The position numbers and the translations under genes were made by a program. A stretch of DNA of 40,510 nt from Chloroflexota bacterium. GTDB taxonomy: Bacteria; Chloroflexota; Limnocylindria; P2-11E. Below are positions 8,603 to 16,534 of this stretch, in pieces. Every line of letters begins with the position of its first letter. The first letter of the stretch is position 1. The stretch covers positions 1-40,510 of the forward strand of contig VBIL01000032.1 in NCBI GenBank assembly GCA_005879975.1, in the 5' to 3' direction. Below the pieces are notes generated by a model. It was not told where the DNA came from, made no database searches, and saw nothing but the letters and a program-made list of their open reading frames with translations.

Positions 8603-9723
8603 CCACACTCCGGGTCGAGTCGCTTCGGAAGACCTTCACGGCGCAGCGAGGCGCCGTACGCGCGGTCGAAGATGTCTCGTTCACGGTCGAGGATGCGCGT
8701 TTCTTCACGCTGCTCGGTCCTTCGGGTTGCGGCAAGACGACGACCCTTCGCTGCATCGCCGGACTTGAGCGCCCCGAGGCCGGCACGATCCGGCTCGACG
8801 ACGATGTGCTCTCCGGGGACGGCCGCTTCGTCCCGACCCACGCGCGCGATATCGGAATGGTCTTCCAGTCTTACGCGATCTGGCCGCACATGACCGTGTT
8901 CGAGAACGTCGCGTTCCCGCTCCGCGTCAGCGAGCACCCTCCATCGCGGGCGGAGACCCGCCGCTTGGTCGCGGAAGCGCTCGTGCTCGTCGGGCTCGAG
9001 GGCCTCGAGGAACGCCCCGCGCCGCAGCTTTCCGGCGGCCAGCAGCAGCGGCTCGCGCTCGCGCGCGCGCTCGTCCGCAAGCCCAAGCTGCTGCTGCTGG
9101 ACGAGCCGCTCTCGAATCTCGACGCGAAACTGCGGCAGCGCATGCGCATCGAGCTGCGCGAGCTGCAGCGGCGACTTGGCATCACGACGGTCTATGTCAC
9201 CCACGATCAGGGCGAGGCGCTCTTCCTGTCCCATCGGGTCGCGGTGATGCAGAACGGCCGCATCGTCCAGGAAGGCCGGCCGCGCGATCTTTACGCGTCT
9301 CCCGCGTCGGCGTTCGTGGCGGACTTCGTCGGGGATGCGACGTTCCTGCCGGGAGAGGTCGTCGAAGGCGGTGTGCGCGCGCTCGGGGGCATCGTGAGAT
9401 GCGCGCTGAGCGAAGCGCTCACCCCGGGGGCGAAAGCGCTGCTCGTGATGCGCCCTGAGCGGGTCCTGGTCCGGAGCGCCCCGGCGGGACTGGTGAATGA
9501 ATTCGCCGGCACGCTCCGCGTCGCGGCGTTCCTCGGCGACCACCTCGACTGCATCGTCGATGTGGTCGGCACTGAGCTTCGCGCCCGGGCGCACCCCACG
9601 GCGGAGCTCCGCCGCGAGCAGCGCGTGTGGGTCGAGCTTCCACCGGAGCACTGCCTCGCCATCCCCGACGATGGATGGCGGCCGCGGGCGCTCGCGCGTA
9701 CTTTTGACGACGACGAGACCTAG
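8599..9723 (+). CDS. ABC transporter ATP-binding protein, FbpC/PotA-like
   Basis: A 374-aa ATPase. Walker A is GPSGCGKTTT (residues 40-49), the Q-loop is VFQSYAIWPHMTV, the signature is LSGGQQQRLALARAL, Walker B is LLLLDEPLSNLD and the switch His is in YVTHDQGEALF. The last 120 residues form a TOBE-type domain seen in iron, spermidine and sugar importers. GTG 8599 lies in the GTGA overlap with the permease stop. A much longer in-frame open stretch runs back to 7177, but it is only the shadow of the permease gene. The protein energises the Fe3+-type importer. The TAG stop is followed 13 bases later by the flavoprotein gene, so transporter and enzyme genes probably share a transcript. Confidence 0.92.
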   Translation: MTTLRVESLRKTFTAQRGAVRAVEDVSFTVEDARFFTLLGPSGCGKTTTLRCIAGLERPEAGTIRLDDDVLSGDGRFVPTHARDIGMVFQSYAIWPHMTVFENVAFPLRVSEHPPSRAETRRLVAEALVLVGLEGLEERPAPQLSGGQQQRLALARALVRKPKLLLLDEPLSNLDAKLRQRMRIELRELQRRLGITTVYVTHDQGEALFLSHRVAVMQNGRIVQEGRPRDLYASPASAFVADFVGDATFLPGEVVEGGVRALGGIVRCALSEALTPGAKALLVMRPERVLVRSAPAGLVNEFAGTLRVAAFLGDHLDCIVDVVGTELRARAHPTAELRREQRVWVELPPEHCLAIPDDGWRPRALARTFDDDET

Positions 9724-9736
9724 GGGAGGCCGGCAG

Positions 9737-10894
9737 ATGGCGGTCGCGACGCGTCACTCGGTCGAAGGCGTTCAGCGAGGCATCCGCGACATCGCGACGC
9801 GATGGTCCAGTGAGCGAGCTGACCGGCAACAGCGCCGCGAGCTGCACGCGTCGGATTTCGCCGAGATCGCCGAGACCGGATTCCTCGAGCTGGTCGTGCC
9901 TGCCGAGGCCGGCGGGCTCTGGGCCGCCACAGCGACCTCGACGCGAGCGGTGTGCGAGGTGCTCCGCGAGCTCGCGCGCGCGGACTCATCGGTCGCGCTG
10001 GTCAGCTCGATGCATCTGACCGTCGTATATCTCTGCTGGCTTTCGGACCTTGAGGCGCCACCCGAACGCGCCAGAGCGTGGGGTTCGCAGCGCCGCGAGG
10101 TATTCCGCTCGATCCAGGACGGCGCGTGGTACGGGACGATCACGTCGGAGCCGGGGAGCGGCGGCGACGTCACGAAGACCAAAGCCACCGCGCAACCGAT
10201 AGCAGATGGTCGCTACCGCTTCTCCGGAACGAAGCACTTCGGCAGCGGCTCCGGGATCACCTCGTTCATGATGACAAGCGCCCTTCCGACGGATGCGAAG
10301 ACCCCCGAGATCTTCTACATGGACGTGCGTGGTGCCCGCTGGGATGGAAGCACCGGCATCACACTTCTCTCACCGTGGGACGGCCACGGCATGATCGCGA
10401 CGCAGAGCCATGCGTTTCGGTTCGACGGTTACACGGCGGCGCTCATCGGATGGCCGGGCTACCTCGAGAAGCGATTGCCCCAGGCGGGGCCCTTCCTCTC
10501 GTGCGCCTTCTCGGCCGTGATCGTGGGGATCGTCGAGGCGGCGATGGAGGCGGCACGCCAGGCGATCGGACCGAAGCGGACCACGCTGCGCGCCTACGAG
10601 CAGGTGGAGTGGGCGCAGGCGAACGTCGAGGCCTGGCTGATAGCGCAGGCGTACGAGGGGATGCTGCGCGCCATGGAGCGCGAGAGTGGACGTGGCACGC
10701 TCGAAGGCAAGACTGCGATCGCCGATCTCGCTGAGTCGGTTACGAGCCGGCTCTGCAAGATCGTAGGCGGCGGTACATTCGGTCGCGGCTCGCCGTTCGG
10801 CCACTTCGCCGAGGACGTGCGCGCGCTCGGGTTTCTTCGGCCACCGTGGGGACTGGCATATGACAGGCTCTTCGAGTCGTCCTGGGCGAGTTGA
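9737..10894 (+). CDS. Acyl-CoA dehydrogenase-fold flavoprotein (dehydrogenase or group D monooxygenase)
   Basis: A 385-aa protein of the acyl-CoA dehydrogenase superfamily. An N-terminal helical domain (DFAEIAETGFLELVVPAEAGG) is followed by a middle beta domain (TITSEPGSGGDVTKTKATA; YRFSGTKHFGSGSG) and a C-terminal four-helix domain ending near AEDVRALGFLRPPWGL. GGGGAGG 8 bases before ATG 9737 is a strong ribosome binding site. I do not see the usual catalytic Glu context of acyl-CoA dehydrogenases at the C-terminus. The FxSG loop is also compatible with two-component flavin monooxygenases (DszC/HpaH-like), which would use reduced flavin from the reductase at 368-916. Which of the two it is remains open. 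It sits between an importer and a UbiD decarboxylase on one strand, so it belongs to the catabolic unit. Confidence 0.8.
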   Translation: MAVATRHSVEGVQRGIRDIATRWSSERADRQQRRELHASDFAEIAETGFLELVVPAEAGGLWAATATSTRAVCEVLRELARADSSVALVSSMHLTVVYLCWLSDLEAPPERARAWGSQRREVFRSIQDGAWYGTITSEPGSGGDVTKTKATAQPIADGRYRFSGTKHFGSGSGITSFMMTSALPTDAKTPEIFYMDVRGARWDGSTGITLLSPWDGHGMIATQSHAFRFDGYTAALIGWPGYLEKRLPQAGPFLSCAFSAVIVGIVEAAMEAARQAIGPKRTTLRAYEQVEWAQANVEAWLIAQAYEGMLRAMERESGRGTLEGKTAIADLAESVTSRLCKIVGGGTFGRGSPFGHFAEDVRALGFLRPPWGLAYDRLFESSWAS

Positions 10895-10908
10895 GTAGGA
10901 GGCGGCAA

Positions 10909-12318
10909 ATGGCGACGACGATTCCAACCAAAATCTCGACACCCACCGATCTGCGGGACTGGCTCCGACGCGTCGACGCGCTCGGCGAGCTGCAAACGGT
11001 CCGCGGTGCGAATACCGAAGAGGACATCGGCATGGCGACCGAGCTTCTCGGACGGACCCGCCCCTCGAAGGCGACGGTCTTCGACGAGATCAAGGGATAC
11101 AAGAAGGGGTTCCGTGTCCTCTCTAACGGGCTGGGCTCCTTCGGTCGTATCGCGGTCACGCTGGGGTTAGACCCGAAGGCGTCGCCGCACGAGCTCGTCC
11201 GCATGTGGCAGGAGCGGGTCCGCAAAGGAATCACGACTATCCCCGCCGAGGTCGTGAAGGACGGCCCGGTCTTCGAGAATGTGCTCCGCGGCGACCAGGT
11301 CGACTGTCTCATCTTTCCGACCCCGAAGTGGCACGAGTTCGACGGCGGACGGTACCTCGGGACCGGCAGCTTCGACATCACGCGCGATCCGGACGAGGGC
11401 TGGGTGAATCTCGGCACCTATCGCGTGATGGTCCATGACAAGACGCGGCTCGGCTTCTACATCTCGCCCGGGAAGCACGGCCGTCAGCACCGCGACAAGT
11501 GGTTCGCGCGCAAGGAGAAGATGCCGCTGGCGTTCTGCGCGGGCGGTGACCCGCTGCTCTTCCTCGCGGCATGCACCGAAATCCCGTACGGCACGACCGA
11601 GTACGACTGGGCAGGTGGCGTGCGCGGCGCGCCGTATCGCGTGATGAAGGGACCGGTCACCGGCCTACCGATCCCCGCGGACGCGGAGATCGTGATGGAG
11701 GGCTGGGTCGATCCCGAAGAGCGCGAGGTCGAAGGGCCATTCGGCGAGTGGACCGGCTACTACGCCTCGGGCGAGCGAGCCGAGCCGGTGTTCCGGGTCG
11801 AGGCGATCTATCACCGAAACGACCCGATCATTCTGGCGTCGCCGCCGAACGTGCCGCCGGACGAGCAGTCCTTCTACCGCGCGTTCATGCGGAGCGCGCG
11901 CTTACGCGGCGACATCGAGGCCGCCTCGATCCCCGGCATCGTCGGCGTGTGGTGCCACGAGGTCGGCGGCTCGCGCCTGTTCAACGCGATCTCGATCAAC
12001 CAGCGCTACGCGGGCCACGCGCGCCAGGTGGGACACGCCGCGGCGAGCGTCCACACGGGCGCTTATCTCGGCCGCTACACGGTCGTCGTCGACGACGACA
12101 TCGACGTCATGGACCTGGAGCAGGTGCTCTGGGCGATGTGCACGCGGAGCGAGCCCGCCGAGTCGATCGACATCATCCCCCGGGCGTGGTCGGGCCCGCT
12201 CGATCCGCGCATCCAGTTCCCGGTATCGCAGCTGCCGACGCCCGAGACCAAGCGGAAAGCTCTAGAGCGCTGGGGCTGGCTCGTCGGCAAGGGAGAGAAG
12301 CCGAAGGACCTGCCCTGA
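10909..12318 (+). CDS. UbiD family decarboxylase, second copy
   Basis: A 469-aa UbiD-type enzyme of normal family length. NLGTYR (residues 167-172) carries the conserved Arg. VEGPFGE (274-280) carries the active-site acids. IPADAEIVMEG and the C-terminal domain with VVVDDDIDVMDLEQVLWAM are typical. ATG 10909 has AGGAGG 6 bases upstream; a frame from 10891 would overlap the preceding stop and lacks a site. It needs prenyl-FMN from UbiX, whose gene starts at 147. It differs strongly from the 600-aa UbiD in length and sequence, so the two probably act on different acids, or one works as a non-catalytic or scaffold partner. Its upstream neighbour is the flavoprotein gene, 14 bases away, in one operon. 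Confidence 0.92.
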   Translation: MATTIPTKISTPTDLRDWLRRVDALGELQTVRGANTEEDIGMATELLGRTRPSKATVFDEIKGYKKGFRVLSNGLGSFGRIAVTLGLDPKASPHELVRMWQERVRKGITTIPAEVVKDGPVFENVLRGDQVDCLIFPTPKWHEFDGGRYLGTGSFDITRDPDEGWVNLGTYRVMVHDKTRLGFYISPGKHGRQHRDKWFARKEKMPLAFCAGGDPLLFLAACTEIPYGTTEYDWAGGVRGAPYRVMKGPVTGLPIPADAEIVMEGWVDPEEREVEGPFGEWTGYYASGERAEPVFRVEAIYHRNDPIILASPPNVPPDEQSFYRAFMRSARLRGDIEAASIPGIVGVWCHEVGGSRLFNAISINQRYAGHARQVGHAAASVHTGAYLGRYTVVVDDDIDVMDLEQVLWAMCTRSEPAESIDIIPRAWSGPLDPRIQFPVSQLPTPETKRKALERWGWLVGKGEKPKDLP

Positions 12319-12372
12319 GCGCAAACAAGGTGACAATGGCGTAACTGGCACGGCGCGCGCGAGAATCGAGGC

Positions 12373-12666
12373 ATGAATGCCTTGGTCCACACGTTCAAGA
12401 GCGACATCGCCGACGCCGACGGCCATGTTTACGTCGCCCGTGCGGTCGGCCGCGGACGAAAGAACGGCACCTGGGTCGGCTGGATCGAGTTCACACCTCG
12501 GGGCACCGGCGGCATGGTCCGGAGGAGCCCGATCGAGACGACGCAGCCGAACCGGGCCGCGCTCGAGTACTGGGCCGGCGGCCTCGAGCCCGTCTACCTC
12601 GAGGGCGCTCTCGAACGCGCGATCACGCGCGACCGGATTCCCGCGCAGCTTCGAGGTAAGCACTAA
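12373..12666 (+). CDS. Small conserved-looking protein of unknown function
   Basis: A 97-aa protein with no signal peptide or membrane segment. It contains VYVARAVGRGRKNGTWVGWI, then RRSPIETTQPNRAALEYWAG and LEPVYLEGALERAI. The regular beta-strand and Gly/Trp pattern looks like a small beta domain rather than a shadow frame, and codon third positions are G/C-rich as in neighbouring genes. I do not recognise a named family, though the motif GTWxGWxEF with a downstream ETTQPNRxxLEYWA looks conserved. It lies 54 bases after the UbiD gene on the same strand and 70 bases before an operator, so it could be the last gene of the upstream operon. Confidence 0.7.
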   Translation: MNALVHTFKSDIADADGHVYVARAVGRGRKNGTWVGWIEFTPRGTGGMVRRSPIETTQPNRAALEYWAGGLEPVYLEGALERAITRDRIPAQLRGKH

Positions 12667-12736
12667 GCGGAATAGTTTTCCGACGATGTCCACCGGAGCG
12701 CTTAAGTAAGGAAGGGCTCGTAGAGAGGACGGTCGA

Positions 12737-12749
12737 ATGGTATAACCTT
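12737..12749. promoter_or_regulatory. FadR/PdhR-type GntR operator, copy 3 (in front of a NitT/TauT binding protein)
   Basis: ATGGTATAACCTT matches copy 1 except for A for G in the centre and CCTT for CCAT at the end. The central TATAAC (12741-12746) is a good -10-like box reading rightward, 48 bases ahead of the ATG at 12794. Repression by occluding RNA polymerase is a reasonable inference. This is the weakest half-site match of the four. Confidence 0.5.
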
Positions 12750-12793
12750 TGCCGCCGCTGCCCGGTGCGTCGGCGGCGCGGAGGTGGCGGGAG

Positions 12794-13822
12794 ATGCGCA
12801 GGTTCAGAGGCGCGCTCGTTCCGGTCACGGTCCTATCGGTGATCTTCGCGGCGTGCGGCGCCGCGACGCCGGCCCCCAGTCCATCGCCCTCCTCGGGCGC
12901 GACACTCGCGCCCGAGCTCGTCAAGATCAAATCCTCGTACGGCAACGTGACGCCGGCGAACCTCGCACCCTTCTTCGCGAAGGAGATGGGCATTTTCGCG
13001 AAGCACGGCCTGGACGTCGACCTCGTACTTATCGACGGTGGCGCACCGTCGGCGGCCGCGCTCATCTCTGGACAGATCCAGTTCGGGAACTTCGGTGGGA
13101 CCGAAACGATGAGCGGAGTCGCCGCCGGCTCCGACATGGTCGCGGTCTCGCTCTTCGTTCCCGTGACGCCCTGGCAGCTCCTCGCGAAATCCGACTACAA
13201 GACGCCTGAGGACCTACGCGGCAAGGTGGTGGGGGTCGCGTCCAAGGGCGGTTCGAGTGAGGTCGCGGCGGACCTTTCGCTTCAGCGGCTCAAGCTCGAC
13301 CCCAACAAGGACGTGACCAAACAGGCCCTCGGATCGGTCGCGAACCTCACAGCGGCGATGATCGGCGGGGCCGTCTACGCCGGGCCCGGGCATCCGCCGG
13401 ACACGGTGCTGCTCCTCAAGAACGGCTTCAAGGTGATCGTCGACCTCGCAGCCGAGAAGATCCCGGCCACCGACAACTGCACGGTCGTGCGTCGCTCTTA
13501 TTTGCAGACGAATCGCCAGACGGTGCAGGCGTATATCGACGCCGAGATCGAAGCCATCGCCGCCGCCAAGAAGGACAAGCCTGGAACGATCAAGGTCATG
13601 AGCAAGCTCCTGAAGATCGAAGACCAGGACGCCCTCGGCCAGGCATATGACTTTTACGTTGGCCAGATCATGCCGACGTATCCGCACCTCGACGTCGCGG
13701 CATTCAACTACACCAGGGACGCGCTCGCCGCCACAAATCCGAACGTCAAAACCTTGGACGTCACGAAGGCGATCGACGATTCGTTCGTCGCCGATGCGGA
13801 GAAGCGCGGGGTCGGTAAATAG
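12794..13822 (+). CDS. NitT/TauT-type substrate-binding lipoprotein
   Basis: A 342-aa binding protein. The signal peptide ends at lipobox IFAAC (Cys21), with a Pro/Ser linker after it. The mature part (KIKSSYGNVTPANLAPFFAKEM, written here in part: ANLAPFFAKEMGIF; GHPPDTVLLLKNGF) is typical of SsuA/TauA/NMT1-like proteins that bind sulfonates, pyrimidines or aromatic acids. ATG 12794 follows GGAG; upstream in-frame ATG 12749 lies inside the operator and encodes a poor leader. No permease or ATPase gene lies beside it; the leftward NitT/TauT pair at 3996-5725 could serve it. Its TAG overlaps the presumed ATA start of the thiamine-diphosphate enzyme (ATAG at 13819-13822), so the two are coupled. 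Confidence 0.88.
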   Translation: MRRFRGALVPVTVLSVIFAACGAATPAPSPSPSSGATLAPELVKIKSSYGNVTPANLAPFFAKEMGIFAKHGLDVDLVLIDGGAPSAAALISGQIQFGNFGGTETMSGVAAGSDMVAVSLFVPVTPWQLLAKSDYKTPEDLRGKVVGVASKGGSSEVAADLSLQRLKLDPNKDVTKQALGSVANLTAAMIGGAVYAGPGHPPDTVLLLKNGFKVIVDLAAEKIPATDNCTVVRRSYLQTNRQTVQAYIDAEIEAIAAAKKDKPGTIKVMSKLLKIEDQDALGQAYDFYVGQIMPTYPHLDVAAFNYTRDALAATNPNVKTLDVTKAIDDSFVADAEKRGVGK

Positions 13823-15456
13823 CGGAGCAGCGGTACGGGTCGGACGTCATCGTCGACCTGCTCCGGGCGTTCGGGATCGAATACGTCGCCCTGAACCCCG
13901 GAGCGTCGTACCGGGGTCTTCACGACTCGCTCGTCAACTACGGCGCCAACAAGCCCGAGATCATCCTCTGCACTCATGAAGAGATCGCGGTCTCCATCGC
14001 ACACGGGTACGCGAAGGCGACGGGCCGGCCGATGGCCGCCGCGGTGCATGACGTGGTCGGTCTCCTCCACGCGACGATGACCATCTACTACGCGCACGTG
14101 GACCGCGCGCCCGTGCTGGTGTTGGGCGCGACGGGACCGGTCGATCGGAACAAACGACGTCCTTACATCGACTGGATCCACACCGCGCAAGTGAACGGCA
14201 ACGCCGTGCGCGACTACACGAAGTGGGACGACCAGCCCGCGACCGTGGCCGACTTCCCGGCGTCCTTCGCGCGCGCCTACCGTATGGCGACCACGGAGCC
14301 GTGCGGCCCGGTCTACCTCTGCTACGACGCGGGACTGCAGGAGGAGAAGCTTGCCCGGCCGATCGACGTGGCCGAGGTTGCCGCGGCCGCACGGCCCAGC
14401 GCGGCGCAGGCCGATCCTGCCGCGATCACGAGGGCCGCTGACCTCATGGCGCGAGCGGAGCGGCCCGTCATCATCGCCGAGTTCACCGGACGACATCCGG
14501 ACGCGGTCGGCGACCTCGTCGCGCTGTTCGTCCTCGCGCTCGACGTCGGCGACCTCTCGCGGTCGCTGAACGAGCTCGACCGATTGACGAACGAGAAGCG
14601 CTCGCGCATTCCGGCAGGGACGCCGATCGTCGACATCGGTCTCTCTGAGCTGCGACAGAGCAAGTGGGCCGAGGACCTCGGCCAGTTCCAACCCGTGGCT
14701 CTTTCGATCGTCGCGGACACGCGGCTCGCGATCCCCGTGCTTCGCGCGGCGGTCCGCGAGCGCGCCGGGGGACGCGATCGATCGGCGCGCTGCGCCGAGC
14801 TGCAGCGAAAGCACGACGAGATCCGCGCACGGTGGGAGCGCGATGCTCGGGAGGACTGGGACGCGTCTCCGCTCACGGCGCCGCGCCTCGCCTCCGAGAT
14901 CTGGTCGGTGATCAAGGGCGAGGACTGGATCCTGACGTCGAACACGCTCGAGGACTGGGCGCTGCGTCTGTGGGACATCGACGGCCCGCGGCGTCATCCG
15001 GGCCGCTCGTTCGGGACGGCGACGCAGATCGGAACCTCACTCGGCGTTGGCCTGGCGTATCGCGGCACGGACCGCCTCGTCGTCGACATTCAGCCCGACG
15101 GTGATCTCCTGTACGACCCGGGCGCGCTCTGGACCGCCGCGCACCACCGCATCCCTCTGCTGGTCGTCATGTACAACAACCGGGCTTACTACAACGACTG
15201 GGAGCATCAGCTCCGGGTCGCGCAGCATCGCGGCACGCCGAAGGAGAACGCGCGCATCGGTCAGGAGATCGACGACCCGGCGCCCGACTTCGCGATGCTC
15301 GCGCGTTCGTTCGGCTGGCACGCCGAGGGTCCGATCGCCGATCCCGCGAAGGTACGTCCGGCTCTCGAGCGCGCGCTCGAGGTCGTTCGCAGAGAGAGGC
15401 GACCCGCGCTCGTCGACACGATCGTCCGCCACCGGCAAGAGAAGCGTTTTCGCTAG
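13819..15456 (+). CDS. Thiamine-diphosphate-dependent enzyme (acetolactate synthase/benzoylformate decarboxylase fold); no canonical start codon
   Basis: About 545 aa with three TPP-enzyme domains. The N-terminal pyrimidine-binding domain includes ALNPGASYRGLHDSL and the activating Glu in THEEIAVSIAHGYAKATGRP. The C-terminal domain has the TPP/Mg motif starting at PDGDLLYDPG and ending at MYNNRAYYNDWEH (GDG...NN type). The only in-frame ATG is 14032, which would delete most of the first domain including the Glu. Between the in-frame TAA at 13816 and 14032 there is no ATG, GTG or TTG. I therefore extend it to ATA 13819, which forms a 4-nt overlap (ATAG) with the preceding stop. Start and length are inferred. 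It probably cleaves or makes a C-C bond in a 2-oxo acid or acyl-CoA; the substrate is unknown. Two transporter binding proteins flank it. Confidence 0.82.
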   Translation: MAEQRYGSDVIVDLLRAFGIEYVALNPGASYRGLHDSLVNYGANKPEIILCTHEEIAVSIAHGYAKATGRPMAAAVHDVVGLLHATMTIYYAHVDRAPVLVLGATGPVDRNKRRPYIDWIHTAQVNGNAVRDYTKWDDQPATVADFPASFARAYRMATTEPCGPVYLCYDAGLQEEKLARPIDVAEVAAAARPSAAQADPAAITRAADLMARAERPVIIAEFTGRHPDAVGDLVALFVLALDVGDLSRSLNELDRLTNEKRSRIPAGTPIVDIGLSELRQSKWAEDLGQFQPVALSIVADTRLAIPVLRAAVRERAGGRDRSARCAELQRKHDEIRARWERDAREDWDASPLTAPRLASEIWSVIKGEDWILTSNTLEDWALRLWDIDGPRRHPGRSFGTATQIGTSLGVGLAYRGTDRLVVDIQPDGDLLYDPGALWTAAHHRIPLLVVMYNNRAYYNDWEHQLRVAQHRGTPKENARIGQEIDDPAPDFAMLARSFGWHAEGPIADPAKVRPALERALEVVRRERRPALVDTIVRHRQEKRFR

Positions 15457-15464
15457 GAGGAGAG

Positions 15465-16499
15465 ATGCGCAGACTCGTCACGCTCATCGTGTTCGCGGGG
15501 ATCGTCGTCGCGGCCTGCGGAGGCGGAACCCCCGCGCCGTCGCCGGCCGCTTCCGTGCCCGCAGCCGCGTCGGCGACGCCGGTCACGCCGATCAGCGTCA
15601 AGGCCGCATATACGAATCTCACCGGCGACAGCCTCCCGATCTGGACGGCCATGGACGCCGGCATCTTCACGAAGAACGGGCTCACCGTCGACCTGCAGTC
15701 GATCAACGGCGGCTCCCAAGGGATGGCCGCGCTCCTCGCCGGGAGCGTCGAGATCATCAGCGTCGGCGGTGCTGAGTCCCTGTCGGCGACCGCGAGCGGC
15801 GGCAAGATCACGGTCACCGCCATCCTGACCCCCGTATTCCCATATCTCCTCATGGCCGCGCCCGACATCAAGACGGCGGCGGATCTCAAGGGCAAGAAGA
15901 TCGGTATCTCGAGCCCGGGAGGCTCCGCGGACATCGCGACGCGCAAAGCGCTCAAAGCGCTGGGGCTCGATCCGGAGAAAGACGTCACGCTGGTGCCACT
16001 CGGCTCGCACGCCCAGCGGACGGCCGCCCTTTTCGCGGGGTCGATCCAGGCGGCCGTCGATGACCCGCCAAACACCGCCGAGCTGATCGACCGCGGTTTC
16101 CACAGCGTGTACGACCTCGCGGGCCAGAAGCTCCCGACCGCACAGACCGGGATCGTGGTGCAGACCCCGTTCATCTCAGCGAAGCGTGAGGCGATGCAGC
16201 GCTGGATCGATTCTCTCGTCGAGGCGGTCGCTTACATGAAAAAGAACAAGGCCCAGACCGTGACGATCATGAAGAAGTACTTCCAGGCCGACCCGGCGGC
16301 GAAGGGCTTCGAGGAGGCGGTCGAGTTCTACGGGAGCGAAGCGCTCGCCGCACTGCCCTACCCCAAGCCCGAGCTATTCGCTGCGGCCCAGGAGACGCTC
16401 GGCGCTTCCAACCCGGCCGTGAAGGCCCTCGATGTCAAGACGATCCTCGACGAGTCGTTCGTGAAGAGCGCCGCGGATCGGGGCTTGGACAAGAAGTAG
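15465..16499 (+). CDS. NitT/TauT-type substrate-binding lipoprotein, second copy
   Basis: A 344-aa binding lipoprotein paralogous to the one at 12794. The signal peptide MRRLVTLIVFAGIVVAAC ends at Cys18. The mature part includes SIKAAYTNLTGDSLPIWTA-like text (seen as VKAAYTNLTGDSLPIW), then KTAADLKGKKIGISSPGG and GHAQRTAALFAGSIQ-like (SHAQRTAALFAGSIQ), all typical of NMT1/TauA-like proteins. AGGAGG ends 6 bases before ATG 15465, and the preceding TAG at 15454-15456 leaves only 8 bases between genes, so it is co-transcribed with the TPP enzyme. It lacks a neighbouring permease and ATPase. A strong hairpin at 16504-16529 closes the transcript. Confidence 0.9.
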   Translation: MRRLVTLIVFAGIVVAACGGGTPAPSPAASVPAAASATPVTPISVKAAYTNLTGDSLPIWTAMDAGIFTKNGLTVDLQSINGGSQGMAALLAGSVEIISVGGAESLSATASGGKITVTAILTPVFPYLLMAAPDIKTAADLKGKKIGISSPGGSADIATRKALKALGLDPEKDVTLVPLGSHAQRTAALFAGSIQAAVDDPPNTAELIDRGFHSVYDLAGQKLPTAQTGIVVQTPFISAKREAMQRWIDSLVEAVAYMKKNKAQTVTIMKKYFQADPAAKGFEEAVEFYGSEALAALPYPKPELFAAAQETLGASNPAVKALDVKTILDESFVKSAADRGLDKK

Positions 16500-16503
16500 G
16501 AAA

Positions 16504-16529
16504 TGAGGGCCAGCGCGAGCTGGCCCTCA
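16504..16529. terminator. Hairpin ending the plus-strand operon
   Basis: TGAGGGCCAGC (16504-16514) pairs perfectly with GCTGGCCCTCA (16519-16529) around a GCGA tetraloop, starting 5 bases after the TAG of the binding-protein gene. The minus-strand secreted-protein gene ends 6 bases later, so the hairpin can serve both convergent transcripts. No poly-U tract follows. Confidence 0.75.
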
Positions 16530-16534
16530 CCCCT

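Noticed and set aside
5800-9723. Dedicated Fe3+ importer
   Set aside because: The family is iron-type, but no iron ligands could be assigned and the setting is aromatic catabolism, so the substrate is left open.
12669-12683. Terminator after the small orphan gene
   Set aside because: CGGAA and TTCCG form only a 5-bp stem, and no further hairpin was convincing.
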